Origin: Leyella lascolaii
Lineage (GTDB): Bacteria > Bacteroidota > Bacteroidia > Bacteroidales > Bacteroidaceae
Length of the DNA stretch: 64,000 nucleotides
Assembly (NCBI RefSeq): GCF_900079775.1
Contig: NZ_LT556038.1
Coordinates: forward strand, 513,087 to 577,086
Reading direction: 5' to 3'
The translations under genes were made by a program, and so were the position numbers. Positions 1 to 10,206 of the stretch are shown here, one piece after another. Below the pieces are notes generated by a model. It saw nothing but the letters and a program-made list of their open reading frames with translations. It was not told the DNA's origin and did not search any database. Each line of letters begins with the position of its first letter. Positions within the stretch are counted from its first letter, which is position 1.

Positions 1-3000
1 CCCTGCCGTATCTGACAATATAGCCTTTTCCATTCCACTCCGCCACTTTTGAGCGCATGTCTTTCGACAGCTTTGCCACCGCTGCTCCTGTTTTTGCGTT
101 GTAAAGCACCGAATTGTCATAATTGAGCCGGTCTCCGCCTCGCATCGAAAGGACTTCATGTTTGAGCTTTTCAAAATATCCGAGGTTCACATCTTTGTAT
201 GACAGTTGCAGCACTATCTCTTCCGGCAGAGCATAACGCTGCGTGTCTGTCTTATGTACGGCTGCCGGCAGACCTGCAAACAAGATATCGTTGGTGTGCA
301 CAAAGAGCCTGTTTCTGGCGCGCGTGATGCCTACATAATAACGTCTCAGGAGTTCGTTCGTCATGTAAGACTGTCCCGATATAAGCATGTAAACATCGTC
401 AAACTCACGTCCCTTCGCCTTGTGTATTGTGGAAATGACTACCTCTGACTCCGCTGCGTCACAAAAATCCTCGACTGACGATTCATACACGAACTCCTTG
501 AAATCTGTTATGTATTTTGCCTTATTGGTCTCTTCAAACAACTGTATGCAACGTCTGACATACGTAAGACTCGTACTTCCGTCATACCGTGCGAAGGTAG
601 CCTGCTTCGCTTTTTCCCAATGACCGTCAGACACCAAAGGCACACCGGTGTCCTGTCTGGTGTCTATGCAACGCATGAAATATCTCATCTCCGCCATGTT
701 GCGGAACTTCAGACCGTCCATCGACTGGATGAGCTTGCATTTCACTCCGTGCCTGCGAAGCAGAGCCATCATTATCGCAGCCTCTTCGTTTGTCTGCGTG
801 AGTACACACGCCGTACCGCCATTGCCGTTTCTCAGCAACGACTCCATGACGGGCTGGTACAGATATCCAGACATGTGAAACGTCACTTCCACCACGCCGT
901 CATCCTTTCTCACCGGCACTATCGGAGTGGATTTCATCCTGGATGTGATTTTCCTCACAAAACCATTGGCGAATCCCACCACACTACGGGCACAACGGAA
1001 GTTCTCCGTCATCTCCACGAAACTGGCGTCCGGCATGTTCCTCAGTGTGTTCATATACATGGAGCTGGAGCCTCTGAATTCGAATATGTTCTGGTCGTCA
1101 TCACCGACTGCGATGACACGCATATCCTCATTATTGCCCATCATTGCCTCCACAAGCTCATATTCGTCATTCCCCATGTCTTGAGCCTCGTCTATTACAA
1201 GCACGGTCTTGCCTGTCTTGTTCGGTTCCACATCCCCGTTTCTTATCATTTCCGCCGCCTGATGCACCACGTTCACCACGTTGTCCCTGTTTCCTATTCT
1301 CCCCAACAGGTCAAAACAATAAGAGTGGAATGTCTTTATCTCCACAAAGTGTGCCGCATTTCCTATAAGTTCCATGAGCCGCTGCTTGAATTCTGTGGCT
1401 GCCGCACGCGAGAAAGTGAGCATGAGCAACTGCTCGTGCTTCACGTCCTCAAGCAACAGAAGCGATGCGAGTTTGTGCACCAGCACGCGCGTCTTTCCGC
1501 TTCCGGGTCCCGCCGCTACCACTATGCATCTCGAACTCTTGTCTGAGATGATCTTCCTCTGGCAGTCAGACAGCTGTCCGAACAGTTGCCTGTATTTCTC
1601 AGGCGTCAGGTTGCGTTGTATCTCTTCCTGTCGCCCGCCTTTGAAATATTTGGATATGAACTTCCTGTAGTCCATGTTGAAATAGTCTTGCACATATTGC
1701 AGGGCAGCGTCATAATCCCTCACCATCAGATTGGCATACTCGCCCACAATGTGTATCTGCTGTATCTTCTGCCTGTAGAACTCGTCGAGCATCCGGTAGT
1801 CTTCCTTTTTATATCTGAACTTGGCGTCCTTTATCCTCCTTATCTGCATGGCATTGTATATGACGAGGAATCCTCCTTCCAGCTTCAGCGCCCCTATCTT
1901 CGTGAGAAAGAGCAGTGCCTCCTCCACATCTTCAAGCTGTATGTCGTCCGTCCTCTCAAAGAAGTCATGTCCGCACGACTTTATATGATTGAGAAGCTCC
2001 ACCACCGAGAACCGTATGGGCTGTCCCTCCGCCGACTCCTTCTCGTTGGCTGCGGCTATGCCGTACAGCCACTCCACCGCCATACGGCATATCCTCTGCC
2101 TTTTCTCCGCACGTCTTACGGTTGTGTCCATGTCCAGCCTCCGGCTCAGAAGCATATTGTGCGCGGCATTCTCATGTTTGCGCATGTATCCCTTTATCGT
2201 GAGAAAATAAATCAGTGTGCGTATGTCTTTTTCCTTCGACGTCGCTATACCTTCGTTTATGGCTTTGTCGTTGAGCTGTCTGCACGATATGCGCAGCGAC
2301 TCGTCTGGTATCAGTTTCAGAATGTATCGCTCAAGCTTCCCGAAACGCTCGAGAAGCGTCTGCGCACGGCGTTCCGTGCTTCCAGCCTCCTGCAGATACG
2401 CCGAGATGTCCTTGCTGTCAGACAGTATGCCGTCCTGACGCATGCGTTCCACCACAGACACCACCTCTTTCTTGCTCATCCCCAGTATGTCTGCCAGATA
2501 ATCCACGCGCGACTCCGCCTCCGACTCCTGTGCCTTCGAGATGTATTTGCTCGATATGAGCGACTTTATCACTCTCACCGCAGCCTCCGTCTCGTCACTG
2601 CCGAACAACGGCGACTCGGATATGCGCCGTCTCGCCTCGTCCATGTTCTTCACCGTGATGCCCGTGGCATATACATGCGGCACATTGTTGCCTCTTTCTA
2701 TATATCCGCTCTGCTCAAGCGTCGACAGAGCCGTACGCACACGGGTCTCTATGTCCGACACAGAGTCGTCCCATCCCGCCTGACGCGCTATCTCCAGTGC
2801 CGAGCAGCTCACGCGCATGTGCTGCCTCGTCATATCTTTCACTGCCTTCCACACCTGCTGTATCTCGCTTATGCTCAACTTTGTCTGATTCAGCAGGACG
2901 AAATGCTTGTCAAGGTCGTTGTCGCCATAAAGCACGTAGCAGCGCGCGCTGAGCTGCGGGTCTCTGCCGGCGCGTCCGGCTTCCTGCACATAGTTCTCCA

Positions 3001-4789
3001 ACGAGTCGGATATGTCGTAATGCACCACGAGTCCCACATCCTTCTTGTCAACACCCATACCGAACGCCGATGTAGCCACAATCACGCTCACCTCGTCTTT
3101 CATGAAAGCGTCCTGATTGGCGGTCTTCGTCTCCGCGTCCATCTTACCGTTGAACGGCAACGCCCTGTATCCGTCGCGCGTCAGTCTGGCTGCAATGTCC
3201 CATGTGCGTCTTGTCCGCGACACATACACTATCGTCGGACAGCCGCCCTCCGCCACCAGTTCCCTGAGCATGGAGTATTTCTCTTCGTCGGTCTCCGTGT
3301 GTATTACGGAATAGCGCAGGTTCGTACGCGATGCCGTGGAGGCGAACAGTTCCATATTCAGACCGAGCGTATTCCTGAAGTAGTCGCATATGTCCTGCAC
3401 CACCTTCTGCTTCGCCGTAGCCGTGAAACACGACACCGGAACAGGCTCCTTCAGCCTTTTCTTCTTCTGATACTCACGTATGAACTTGCCTATATACAGA
3501 TAGTCTACTCTGAAATCCTGTCCCCATGACGAGAAGCAGTGTGCCTCGTCTATGACAAACCTCACCACATGGCGCGACATGAGGATACGCTCCACCGTCT
3601 TCGAACGCAGCATTTCCGGTGATATATACAGCAACGAGGCGTCTCCGTCCTGCACGCGCTGTATGGACGAAGCCCGTGTTATCGGGTCCAGCATGCCGTT
3701 TATGGTGACCGCGTCGGTTATGCCACGCTCGTCAAGATTGTCCACCTGGTCTTTCATAAGCGACTGCAAAGGTGATATCACCACCGTCAGTCCGTGCACA
3801 GAGTGTCCCTCCATAAGTGCGGGCAACTGGAATGTGAGCGACTTGCCGCCGCCTGTGGGGAAGATGGCGAGCAGCGACTTTCCATCCACAGCAGCCCTCA
3901 CGGCTTTCTCCTGCAAAGGTTCGCCTCCGTAGGTACGGAAACGGTCATAGCCGAAAAATCTCTTCAGGTTATATGATGCGTCCAGCTGCGTGCGGCAATA
4001 TCCGCACCCTTCCTCACAGCGCGTGTGACGCAAGAGCCTCACCACATGCTCCACCTCCGGCCAGTTGCATGTCACCCATCCCGGTGTCACCGAGCGGTGG
4101 TCTGTCGTGTCTGTCAGAGCCAGCGCATACGCCAGTTCGCACGGATACTGCCTTACGAGCGTTTCCAGATCGGCATGTCCGCATATCTTCCCTTCATAAA
4201 GTCTTCTTATCAGTCCCGTCACATCTGCATGGCGCGCATGCGCACCGGCAATTCTGAGAAACCCCTCAAACTCCCGTCTTCCCATCAGCAACGTGGCGTA
4301 CATCAGGCGTTTCTCTTCAGGGAGCGCGTTCCACCGTGCCATCTCGTCAAACATCAGGTCGCGCGCCTTCTTACAGTCGTTCACCGGATTGTTCATCTGG
4401 TCGCTCAGCAGCTTGTCGTTCTTCACAAGCCGGTGATAAGGACGTTCGGGAAACATCAAAGGCGACATGTAAAGCGTGTCCACAAGAGCCTGACGCGGCT
4501 CGTCATCACCGAACAGGTATCTGGCGTCATGGTTTATTATGTTGTGCCCGCATATATAGTCTGTGCCGTCGATGAATTCATACAGTTCCTTCTTCGACGC
4601 CTTGTGAAACGTCGCACCGTCATGGCGCAAGGCTCCTATATCGTGTATCTTACGGTCATTAAGCCCCGTCTCCACATCCACGAACACATAACGCACATCC
4701 TCACCGGTATGCGCCTTACCGCTTCTGCCGACAATATCATCCGCACCGTCGGCACCCATCATTTCCTTTATCTTGCTCCAGACAGACAT
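1..4789 (-). CDS. DnaQ-like exonuclease / RecQ helicase / UvrD-like helicase fusion (3' end outside window)
   Basis: At least 1,596 residues are open from ATG at 4789 to the window edge, so the C-terminus is missing. Residues about 34-170 look like a DEDD 3'-5' exonuclease: FVDVET near residue 40, then GHNIINHD. Next comes a RecQ core: PTGGGKS with its Lys at residue 316, VIDEAH near 411, and a QEAGRAGRD motif VI. A long middle region with winged-helix-like segments follows. A second, UvrD/Rep-type helicase begins near residue 1090: AAGPGSGKTR (Lys 1099), VIDEAQD near 1200, and later YVGITRAR. Checked Walker motifs are in one frame with no interruption. RecQ and UvrD enzymes both translocate 3'-5' on DNA, so this is probably a repair or recombination motor that also degrades DNA ends; that role is inference. 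A weak promoter (TATCTTTG, complement of 4975-4982) lies about 190 bp upstream. Confidence 0.9.
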   Translation of the reverse strand, partial: MSVWSKIKEMMGADGADDIVGRSGKAHTGEDVRYVFVDVETGLNDRKIHDIGALRHDGATFHKASKKELYEFIDGTDYICGHNIINHDARYLFGDDEPRQALVDTLYMSPLMFPERPYHRLVKNDKLLSDQMNNPVNDCKKARDLMFDEMARWNALPEEKRLMYATLLMGRREFEGFLRIAGAHARHADVTGLIRRLYEGKICGHADLETLVRQYPCELAYALALTDTTDHRSVTPGWVTCNWPEVEHVVRLLRHTRCEEGCGYCRTQLDASYNLKRFFGYDRFRTYGGEPLQEKAVRAAVDGKSLLAIFPTGGGKSLTFQLPALMEGHSVHGLTVVISPLQSLMKDQVDNLDERGITDAVTINGMLDPITRASSIQRVQDGDASLLYISPEMLRSKTVERILMSRHVVRFVIDEAHCFSSWGQDFRVDYLYIGKFIREYQKKKRLKEPVPVSCFTATAKQKVVQDICDYFRNTLGLNMELFASTASRTNLRYSVIHTETDEEKYSMLRELVAEGGCPTIVYVSRTRRTWDIAARLTRDGYRALPFNGKMDAETKTANQDAFMKDEVSVIVATSAFGMGVDKKDVGLVVHYDISDSLENYVQEAGRAGRDPQLSARCYVLYGDNDLDKHFVLLNQTKLSISEIQQVWKAVKDMTRQHMRVSCSALEIARQAGWDDSVSDIETRVRTALSTLEQSGYIERGNNVPHVYATGITVKNMDEARRRISESPLFGSDETEAAVRVIKSLISSKYISKAQESEAESRVDYLADILGMSKKEVVSVVERMRQDGILSDSKDISAYLQEAGSTERRAQTLLERFGKLERYILKLIPDESLRISCRQLNDKAINEGIATSKEKDIRTLIYFLTIKGYMRKHENAAHNMLLSRRLDMDTTVRRAEKRQRICRMAVEWLYGIAAANEKESAEGQPIRFSVVELLNHIKSCGHDFFERTDDIQLEDVEEALLFLTKIGALKLEGGFLVIYNAMQIRRIKDAKFRYKKEDYRMLDEFYRQKIQQIHIVGEYANLMVRDYDAALQYVQDYFNMDYRKFISKYFKGGRQEEIQRNLTPEKYRQLFGQLSDCQRKIISDKSSRCIVVAAGPGSGKTRVLVHKLASLLLLEDVKHEQLLMLTFSRAAATEFKQRLMELIGNAAHFVEIKTFHSYCFDLLGRIGNRDNVVNVVHQAAEMIRNGDVEPNKTGKTVLVIDEAQDMGNDEYELVEAMMGNNEDMRVIAVGDDDQNIFEFRGSSSMYMNTLRNMPDASFVEMTENFRCARSVVGFANGFVRKITSRMKSTPIVPVRKDDGVVEVTFHMSGYLYQPVMESLLRNGNGGTACVLTQTNEEAAIMMALLRRHGVKCKLIQSMDGLKFRNMAEMRYFMRCIDTRQDTGVPLVSDGHWEKAKQATFARYDGSTSLTYVRRCIQLFEETNKAKYITDFKEFVYESSVEDFCDAAESEVVISTIHKAKGREFDDVYMLISGQSYMTNELLRRYYVGITRARNRLFVHTNDILFAGLPAAVHKTDTQRYALPEEIVLQLSYKDVNLGYFEKLKHEVLSMRGGDRLNYDNSVLYNAKTGAAVAKLSKDMRSKVAEWNGKGYIVRYGR

Positions 4790-5186
4790 TCCTTCAGTTA
4801 CTCTTCTTCAGACATTAATCATATTCTCTCTCTCATCACGGCTGGAAAAACGCGGTATGTGCCCTCGTCTCATCGTTGACATTCAGACACACGGACGGCT
4901 CATCATACCTGTAATTCCATTCTTCAGAAACGTTTGAATAGCATACTGTTTGCTTAGGTAAAGCTTATCTTTGACAAAGATAATCATAAAATGGAATATA
5001 GTAAAGTCCTTACGCAATTCTTTCCCCTTTTTCCAGTATATTTACCCGAATTACCGTTGCGGCATTTCAACATGGTCGTACAGAGGCGGCAGCAACATGG
5101 ATAAAGGGTTTACTTAAACCTGAATCGATTTCTATATTTGGATATGAACATAAAAAGCGATAATATCAAACACACCAATAAACCGT
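4790..5186. other. Intergenic stretch upstream of the helicase fusion
   Basis: No credible gene is seen. At 4964-4983 there is a short inverted repeat (TTATCTTTG then CAAAGATAA), probably a remnant of the long hairpin family found elsewhere in the window. Its left-going strand contains TATCTTTG, a possible -7 element for the helicase gene, with a poor TTTA at the -33 position. Confidence 0.4.
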
Positions 5187-5386
5187 GAGACGCAAGATTT
5201 TGCGTCTCTACTTTTTTCCACCAACAATTTCAATCAACATTCCTCATCCTTAAATCACAATGCGCCAGCCTTGTAGAGACGCAAAATCTTGCGTCTCACG
5301 AGCAACCCATTGCAAACCCAATCCACCCTAAAAACACCAATATCAAACACGCAAATAAAATCGGGAGACGCAAAATTTTGCGTCTA
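5187..5386. repeat. Cluster of three GAGACGC...GCGTCTC palindromes, 89-bp period
   Basis: Palindromes at 5187-5208, 5276-5297 and 5365-5386 have arms GAGACGC/GCGTCTC around an A/T core (AAGATTTT, AAAATCTT or AAAATTTT). The last copy ends in GCGTCTA. Start-to-start distances are 89 and 89 bp. The spacers are themselves repeated family sequences seen in other clusters, so this is an interspersed repeat array, not a CRISPR. Short reading frames through it (CVSRATH-, KILRLY-like) are products of the repeat. Confidence 0.9.
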
Positions 5387-5580
5387 TACTTTCCTCCAGC
5401 ACCAATTTCAACCAATACTCCTCACCCCATCATAACAGTGCTCCAGACATACTACTAAAACGGCAGTGATTGGCAGCCGACATCGTCCTCCATGTTGTAC
5501 ATATTTCCTTTTCTTTATAACATAACTCCGATGAATATCAAATAGTTACACAAAAAGCAAGCTGTTTCACATTTTCTGTG

Positions 5581-5588
5581 TACATTTG
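5581..5588 (+). promoter_or_regulatory. -7 promoter element for the ILAGS peptide gene
   Basis: TACATTTG matches the Bacteroidetes -7 consensus TAnnTTTG. It sits 78 bases before the chosen ATG at 5666. The same TACATTTGCA sequence precedes the related peptide gene at 14678-14908. No clear TTTG lies 19-20 bp upstream. A start just after this element would exclude the upstream ATG at 5591. Confidence 0.6.
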
Positions 5589-5665
5589 CAATGTGTTTAG
5601 ACAGTCAGTACGACAATATCACAACTGACACACCATTTATTCATATATATAAAAAAACACACATC

Positions 5666-5845
5666 ATGACTAAAAAAGACTACAAAAAACCGGAATCAAA
5701 AACAGTGATGTTATCTGGAACAACCATTTTAGCAGGCTCGGAAGGGGGTTTTAATGCCGGAATAGGCGAACAGCCGGGTTCTGAAGACCCATTAGGGCCA
5801 GGCGATAACACAGGCTCCGAATTGATAGAAGATCCGAAGCCATAA
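5666..5845 (+). CDS. Small ILAGS-motif peptide (59 aa), function unknown
   Basis: I do not recognise a named family. The peptide begins MTKKDYKKPESKTVMLSG, continues with TILAGSEGG and ends in an acidic, Gly/Pro-rich tail (QPGSEDPLGPGDNTGS...). The plan matches the 76-residue peptide at 14678-14908: a short basic N-terminus with Tyr and Pro, about ten residues, ILAGS, then an acidic Gly-rich tail. There is no signal peptide or membrane segment. The ATG at 5666 is preferred over an in-frame ATG at 5591 because the -7 promoter ends at 5588 and similarity to the second peptide starts at this Met. A leader/core arrangement, as in peptide natural-product precursors, is one idea, but no maturation enzyme lies nearby. 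It stands alone between repeat clusters. Confidence 0.72.
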   Translation: MTKKDYKKPESKTVMLSGTTILAGSEGGFNAGIGEQPGSEDPLGPGDNTGSELIEDPKP

Positions 5846-5959
5846 GCACCGTCTTACTTATCAGGTTAAACAACAAACGGCAGTCAGCCTTCATCCGTGC
5901 GTTCCGCGCTGATGTCAGGCACACCTGCCTCCACCTTAAAACCGCTGTCGGCTAAAGTA

Positions 5960-6464
5960 GAGACGCAAGATTTTGCGTATCACAGTGAAAGAATGCGCCT
6001 GCTGACAGCATTTCTTGGTGTATGCATATTGGTATGGATTACTTGTAGAGACGCAAGATTTTGCGTCTCACGAGCAACCCATCGCAAACCTCATTCACCA
6101 TAAAATACCAATATAAAGCATGCAAATAAATCGGGAGACGCAAGATTTTGCGTCTCTACAAGGAGGGAATGCGCCTGCTGACAGCATTTTTTGGTGTATG
6201 CATATTGTCATGGATTTCTTGTAGAGACGCAAAATTTTGCGTCTCACGAGCAACCCTTCGCAAACCCAATCCATCATAAAATACCAATATCAAACACACC
6301 AATAAACCGGGAGACGCAAAATCTTGCGTCTCTACTTTTTTCCACCACAAATTTCAATCAGCATTCCTCACCACATCATCACAATGCGCCAGCCTTGCTG
6401 TCACCGTTTTTTGGTGTATGCATATTGGTATGGATTGCTCGGGAGACGCAAGATTTTGCGTCTC
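5960..6464. repeat. Cluster of six GAGACGC...GCGTCTC palindromes
   Basis: Copies start at 5960, 6048, 6135, 6224, 6311 and 6443, giving intervals of 88, 87, 89, 87 and 132 bp. The first copy has a degenerate right arm (GCGTAT). Spacer sequences alternate between classes also seen at 5.2, 11.2 and 15.3 kb. The sequence AGCATTTTTTGGTGTATGC recurs in three spacers here. No gene is credible in this stretch. Confidence 0.9.
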
Positions 6465-6718
6465 TACTTTTCCTCCAACACAAATTCAAATCAACATTCC
6501 TACCCCTTACATCGCAACGCGCCAGCCTTGTTGTCGGTGTTTTTTTTGCAACACGCATTATAGTGGAGAAAAAGCGACATACCACACACCGTAAACTCAC
6601 TGAGAACCGCGTATATCCTGACAACATATATTTCGCTTCTGTATACGCGGATTTCAGCGCATATGCATAACATCCTGGATATCAGCAAAATGCGCGAAAA
6701 GGCGTCCGAAAGAGGAAA

Positions 6719-6838
6719 TCCGGCTTCACGAAAAAGGCTTTCCCGCCACGTAGGAAAGCCCGTATGAGCTTGCGGAAGAGCCTGTTCCGGCACTCGGAAG
6801 AGGCTCTTCCGCATCACAGAACAAAACGGGGAAGAGTC
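6719..6838. repeat. Mosaic of short AAGCC-TTCCG inverted motifs
   Basis: Several imperfect, mostly palindromic motifs of the type GGAAGAGGCTCTTCCG are strung together with about 25-bp spacing. Related mosaics occur near 28.95, 39.0, 49.5 and 58.85 kb. The rest of the gap, 6839-7245, holds no gene or clear signal. Confidence 0.65.
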
Positions 6839-7245
6839 CCGGCATGCCTTTCTGACATCTTAAAACGATAGAAACAAGGGCACAGGCGTATACACTTGGG
6901 TATAACATGCAGGCTATTCCGATACATACCAAACACGAATTGGCTGCATTTGAATATATCCCCGCCTGTGAAATATCTGTTTTTCCATAAAACAGACTGC
7001 ACCCGGCTATCTGACAGCAAGCTGTCAACGGACTCGCCGTCTCTATTTTCACAAAAGATAATGTCAAATTTTTTTACTGCCCGTCATGCGCTTACTCAGT
7101 CCTCTTCCTACCCTTACCGCCATCATGCCTCATACACATTTCACACCGGTGTCAGTCATATTGCCTGTCATTTTTACCGGAGACATTGAGTGTCACCCGC
7201 CGCACCGGCACACACTTCCTCCGCAGCCACATGCCTCCGCATGCG

Positions 7246-9717
7246 TCATTCCTTCCCGACCACAGTATAGTCTCCAGCCTTGTCCGAGACTATCTGTTGC
7301 AGATATTCCACACTCAGCTCACGCGACGACTCTATCCTCGCCAGCGGAGGGTTCAGCGTCACCGTCGCGCTCACACCATCTATGCTGTTCAGGGCATCCT
7401 CGACATGTGCGCGGCAGTGGTCGCACATCATGCCCTCTATCCTGTACTCACGCCTCGTCACGGCATCCTCACCGCCTCCGGCGACCTCTCCTGCCGCACC
7501 GTCACCACGCCGCGCCACAGGAAGAATGCTCTTACGCTTCAGCCGCAGACTGTTTGTCACCACACTCACACTGCTGAGCGCCATTGCCGCGCCGCCTATC
7601 ATAGGGTTCAGCAGAAAACCGTTAAGCGGATAGAGCACACCGGCGGCTATCGGCACAGCTATGATGTTGTAGACAAACGCCCAGAAAAGGTTCTGCCGTA
7701 TCGTGCGCATTGTGAGCTGCGACAGGCGTATCGCCTCCGCCGTCTTGGAAAGGTCTGACGACAGGATGGTCATCATCGACGTCTCCATGGCTATGTCGCT
7801 GCCCTTCCCCATCGCTATGCTAAGGTCTGCCTGCGCCAGAGCCGCACTGTCGTTTATGCCGTCGCCAGCCATCGCCACCACATGTCCGTCAGCCTGCAAC
7901 TGTCTCACGAACGCCGCCTTGTCATCCGGCATCACCTTTGCTTTGTAATGCCTGATGCCTGTCTTGCGCGCCACGTATCCGGCAGACGCCTCATTGTCGC
8001 CTGTGAGCATATACACCCCGATGTTCATACTGTGCAGCATTGCCACAGCCTGTGCCGATGTCTCCTTTATCCTGTCGGCTATGCCTGCGACAGCCAACAC
8101 ACGTCCCGCTCCGCCAAACCACACCACGGTCTTGGCATCCTCCGTCCATTCAGCGGCTTTCCCAGCCATGTCACGGTCTGCCTGTATGCCGTTCTCGCGG
8201 AGCAGCTCCTCGTTTCCGGCGTAATATGTCACTCCGTCTACGGTGCCCTTCACCCCTCTTCCGGGGATATTGGCGAAATCTGTCACAGGCACGGTATGCG
8301 AGTCCTTCAGCGCGGCGACGACCGCCTCGGCAAGAGGATGCTCCGAGTTTTTCTCCAGACTGAGGAATATCGCCCTGCCTGTCCCGGCTCCGTCCGCCCA
8401 ATGCATGTCCGTCACCACGGGTCTGCCCTCGGTCACCGTACCCGTCTTGTCGAGGACAATGGCGTCCGTCCTGCGTGCCGTCTCCAGCGCGGAGGCGTCT
8501 TTTATCAGTATGCCGTTCACCGCTCCCTTGCCTATTCCCACTATAAGTGCGGTGGGAGTGGCAAGTCCCAGCGCGCACGGACAGGCTATGATGAGCACCG
8601 TCACCATCGACAGTATGCCGTGCTCGAACCCTGCCGTAGGGGCGAACGCCCACCATATGGCGAACACGACGACCGACAGCAGCAATATCACAGGCACAAA
8701 CACGCCCGCTATCCTGTCCACCGTCTGCTGCACGGGCGGCTTGCTTCCCTGGGCGTCCTGCACCATGCGGATGATGCCAGACAGCATTGTGTCCTGTCCG
8801 GTCTTCACGGCTGTGAAGCGCAACACTCCCCTCTGGTTTATCGTTCCGGCGAACACGCCGTCTCCTTGCTTCTTGAAAGCAGGCAGAGGCTCACCCGTGA
8901 GCATGCTCTCGTCGACGTAAGACTCTCCCCGGCACACCGTTCCGTCAGCGGCGATGCGCTCACCCGGTCTTACGACTATCACGTCGCCTTCCCTTACACT
9001 CTCCACCGGTATGACGCTCTCTCCCTCATCCGTCACCCTCGTCACCGTCTTGGGCTGGAGTCCCATGAGCTTCCTTATCGCCGTGGAGGTCTTCTCTCTG
9101 GCACGCGACTCCAGCAGCCTGCCCAGCAGGATGAACGCTATGATGACGCTCGCCGACTCGAAATAGACGTGCGGCTGTATACCTCTTGAAAGCCAGAAGT
9201 CGGGGGCAAGCAGATTGAACACGCTGAAGAGATATGCCACGCCCGTACTGCCTGCCACCAGCGTGTCCATATTGGCGGACAGATGTCTGAGCTGCCGCCA
9301 CGCATTGATGTAGAAACGGCGTCCGAAACCGAACACCACCATTGTAGACAACAGCCACACCGCATATCCCACATATGCGTAATCCATGAAAAACGCGCTC
9401 ATGACGACGACGGGAACAGCCAGCACTATGGCGGCGACTGTCTGCCGTCGAAGCAGCGCATATTCCTTTCCGCGCTCCACCTCCACACGTTCCGTGCCCG
9501 CCTCCGCGTCTGTCATCAGGTCATACCCGGCGTCGCGGACGGCAGCACGCAGTGCGGACGGCGTACACCTCGAGGGGTCGTAGACCACCCGTGCAGTGGC
9601 TGACGCATAGTTGACATTAGCCTCATACACCCCGTCCTGCTTGTTAAGAACCTTGTTTACACGTGCCGCGCACGAAGCGCAGCTCATCCCCGATACGGGG
9701 AATATGTCTTTTCTCAT
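7246..9717 (-). CDS. copA: Copper-translocating P1B-type ATPase
   Basis: An 823-residue inner-membrane ATPase that exports Cu(I). An N-terminal HMA domain has GMSCASC with metal cysteines 13 and 16. After paired membrane helices come the phosphatase motif TGEP, the transmembrane metal motif CPC near residue 380, DKTGT with the phosphorylated Asp near 424, SEHPL, and [10 protein letters not shown]. Unusually, a second HMA domain lies at the very C-terminus (GMMCDHC near residue 764). CPC plus CxxC favours copper; silver is the usual alternative. ATG at 9717 is chosen because the HMA fold begins there; an in-frame ATG lies at 9732, and the longer frame to 9870 only reads through a repeat palindrome. 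A regulator with a matching CxxC motif is encoded upstream on the same strand. Confidence 0.93.
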   Translation of the reverse strand: MRKDIFPVSGMSCASCAARVNKVLNKQDGVYEANVNYASATARVVYDPSRCTPSALRAAVRDAGYDLMTDAEAGTERVEVERGKEYALLRRQTVAAIVLAVPVVVMSAFFMDYAYVGYAVWLLSTMVVFGFGRRFYINAWRQLRHLSANMDTLVAGSTGVAYLFSVFNLLAPDFWLSRGIQPHVYFESASVIIAFILLGRLLESRAREKTSTAIRKLMGLQPKTVTRVTDEGESVIPVESVREGDVIVVRPGERIAADGTVCRGESYVDESMLTGEPLPAFKKQGDGVFAGTINQRGVLRFTAVKTGQDTMLSGIIRMVQDAQGSKPPVQQTVDRIAGVFVPVILLLSVVVFAIWWAFAPTAGFEHGILSMVTVLIIACPCALGLATPTALIVGIGKGAVNGILIKDASALETARRTDAIVLDKTGTVTEGRPVVTDMHWADGAGTGRAIFLSLEKNSEHPLAEAVVAALKDSHTVPVTDFANIPGRGVKGTVDGVTYYAGNEELLRENGIQADRDMAGKAAEWTEDAKTVVWFGGAGRVLAVAGIADRIKETSAQAVAMLHSMNIGVYMLTGDNEASAGYVARKTGIRHYKAKVMPDDKAAFVRQLQADGHVVAMAGDGINDSAALAQADLSIAMGKGSDIAMETSMMTILSSDLSKTAEAIRLSQLTMRTIRQNLFWAFVYNIIAVPIAAGVLYPLNGFLLNPMIGGAAMALSSVSVVTNSLRLKRKSILPVARRGDGAAGEVAGGGEDAVTRREYRIEGMMCDHCRAHVEDALNSIDGVSATVTLNPPLARIESSRELSVEYLQQIVSDKAGDYTVVGKE

Positions 9718-9764
9718 ATCATTATCTCCCATAATACATTCACATATAACGGCTCCAGCCTGTA

Positions 9765-9941
9765 GAGACGCAAGATTTTGCGTCTCACGAGCAACCCATC
9801 GCAACCCATACACACTCCATTCCTCACAGTAGAGACGCAAAATCTTGCGTCTCCCGTGCAATGGCAGCATACTACCGATGACACATTATTGTTCGCACAC
9901 ATTGCTCTGACCTCCTTGTGAGACGCAAGATTTTGCGTCTC
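9765..9941. repeat. Three GAGACGC...GCGTCTC palindromes
   Basis: Copies start at 9765, 9832 and 9920 (intervals 67 and 88 bp), within the 489-bp gap between copA and its probable regulator. Confidence 0.88.
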
Positions 9942-9983
9942 TACTTTTGCCGACTGCGATTCTACTTGCCCTCTAACTGCCGA

Positions 9984-10160
9984 GCCGAAGCTTACTTTAT
10001 GCAAAGGTAATGCAAACGAGCGGAATGAGAGCTTGCTCTCAAATTCCCGAGTGCAGCTTATCTTATACAAAGATAATGCAAGGCGAGTGCAACGGCAAGG
10101 AGGGAAAACGCAGTTTTACCGCACTTGACACTGCCGAGCCGAAGCTTATCTTATGCAAAG
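9984..10160. repeat. Long hairpin repeats, one type A and one type B
   Basis: Type A has the core arms GGAATGAGAGC and GCTCTCAAATTCC. Type B has a loop around GGGAAAACG and CAGTTTTACC. The outer arms are variants of AAGATAATGC and GCTTATCTT; the copies are joined by a shared junction. The junction strand reading toward copA contains TATCTTTG, which fits a -7 element, but no good -33 element is present. Confidence 0.8.
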
Positions 10161-10206
10161 TTACACACCATCCCCCCTTATGCCGTTACAATATTATGGA
10201 TATGGT

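Noticed and set aside
1586-3529. Long plus-strand frame opposite the helicase gene
   Set aside because: It is antisense to a continuous helicase frame with catalytic motifs; its own residues are low in known motifs and rich in His/Arg/Leu, as expected from a GC-rich shadow.
5187-6464. CRISPR array
   Set aside because: Regular spacing of a palindromic repeat suggests it, but the spacers are 66 bp, recur between clusters and there are no cas genes. It is an interspersed repeat family.
9718-9870. N-terminal extension of CopA
   Set aside because: It reads through two repeat palindromes (KILRLY, ETQNLAS) and precedes the HMA domain; the protein starts at 9717 or 9732.
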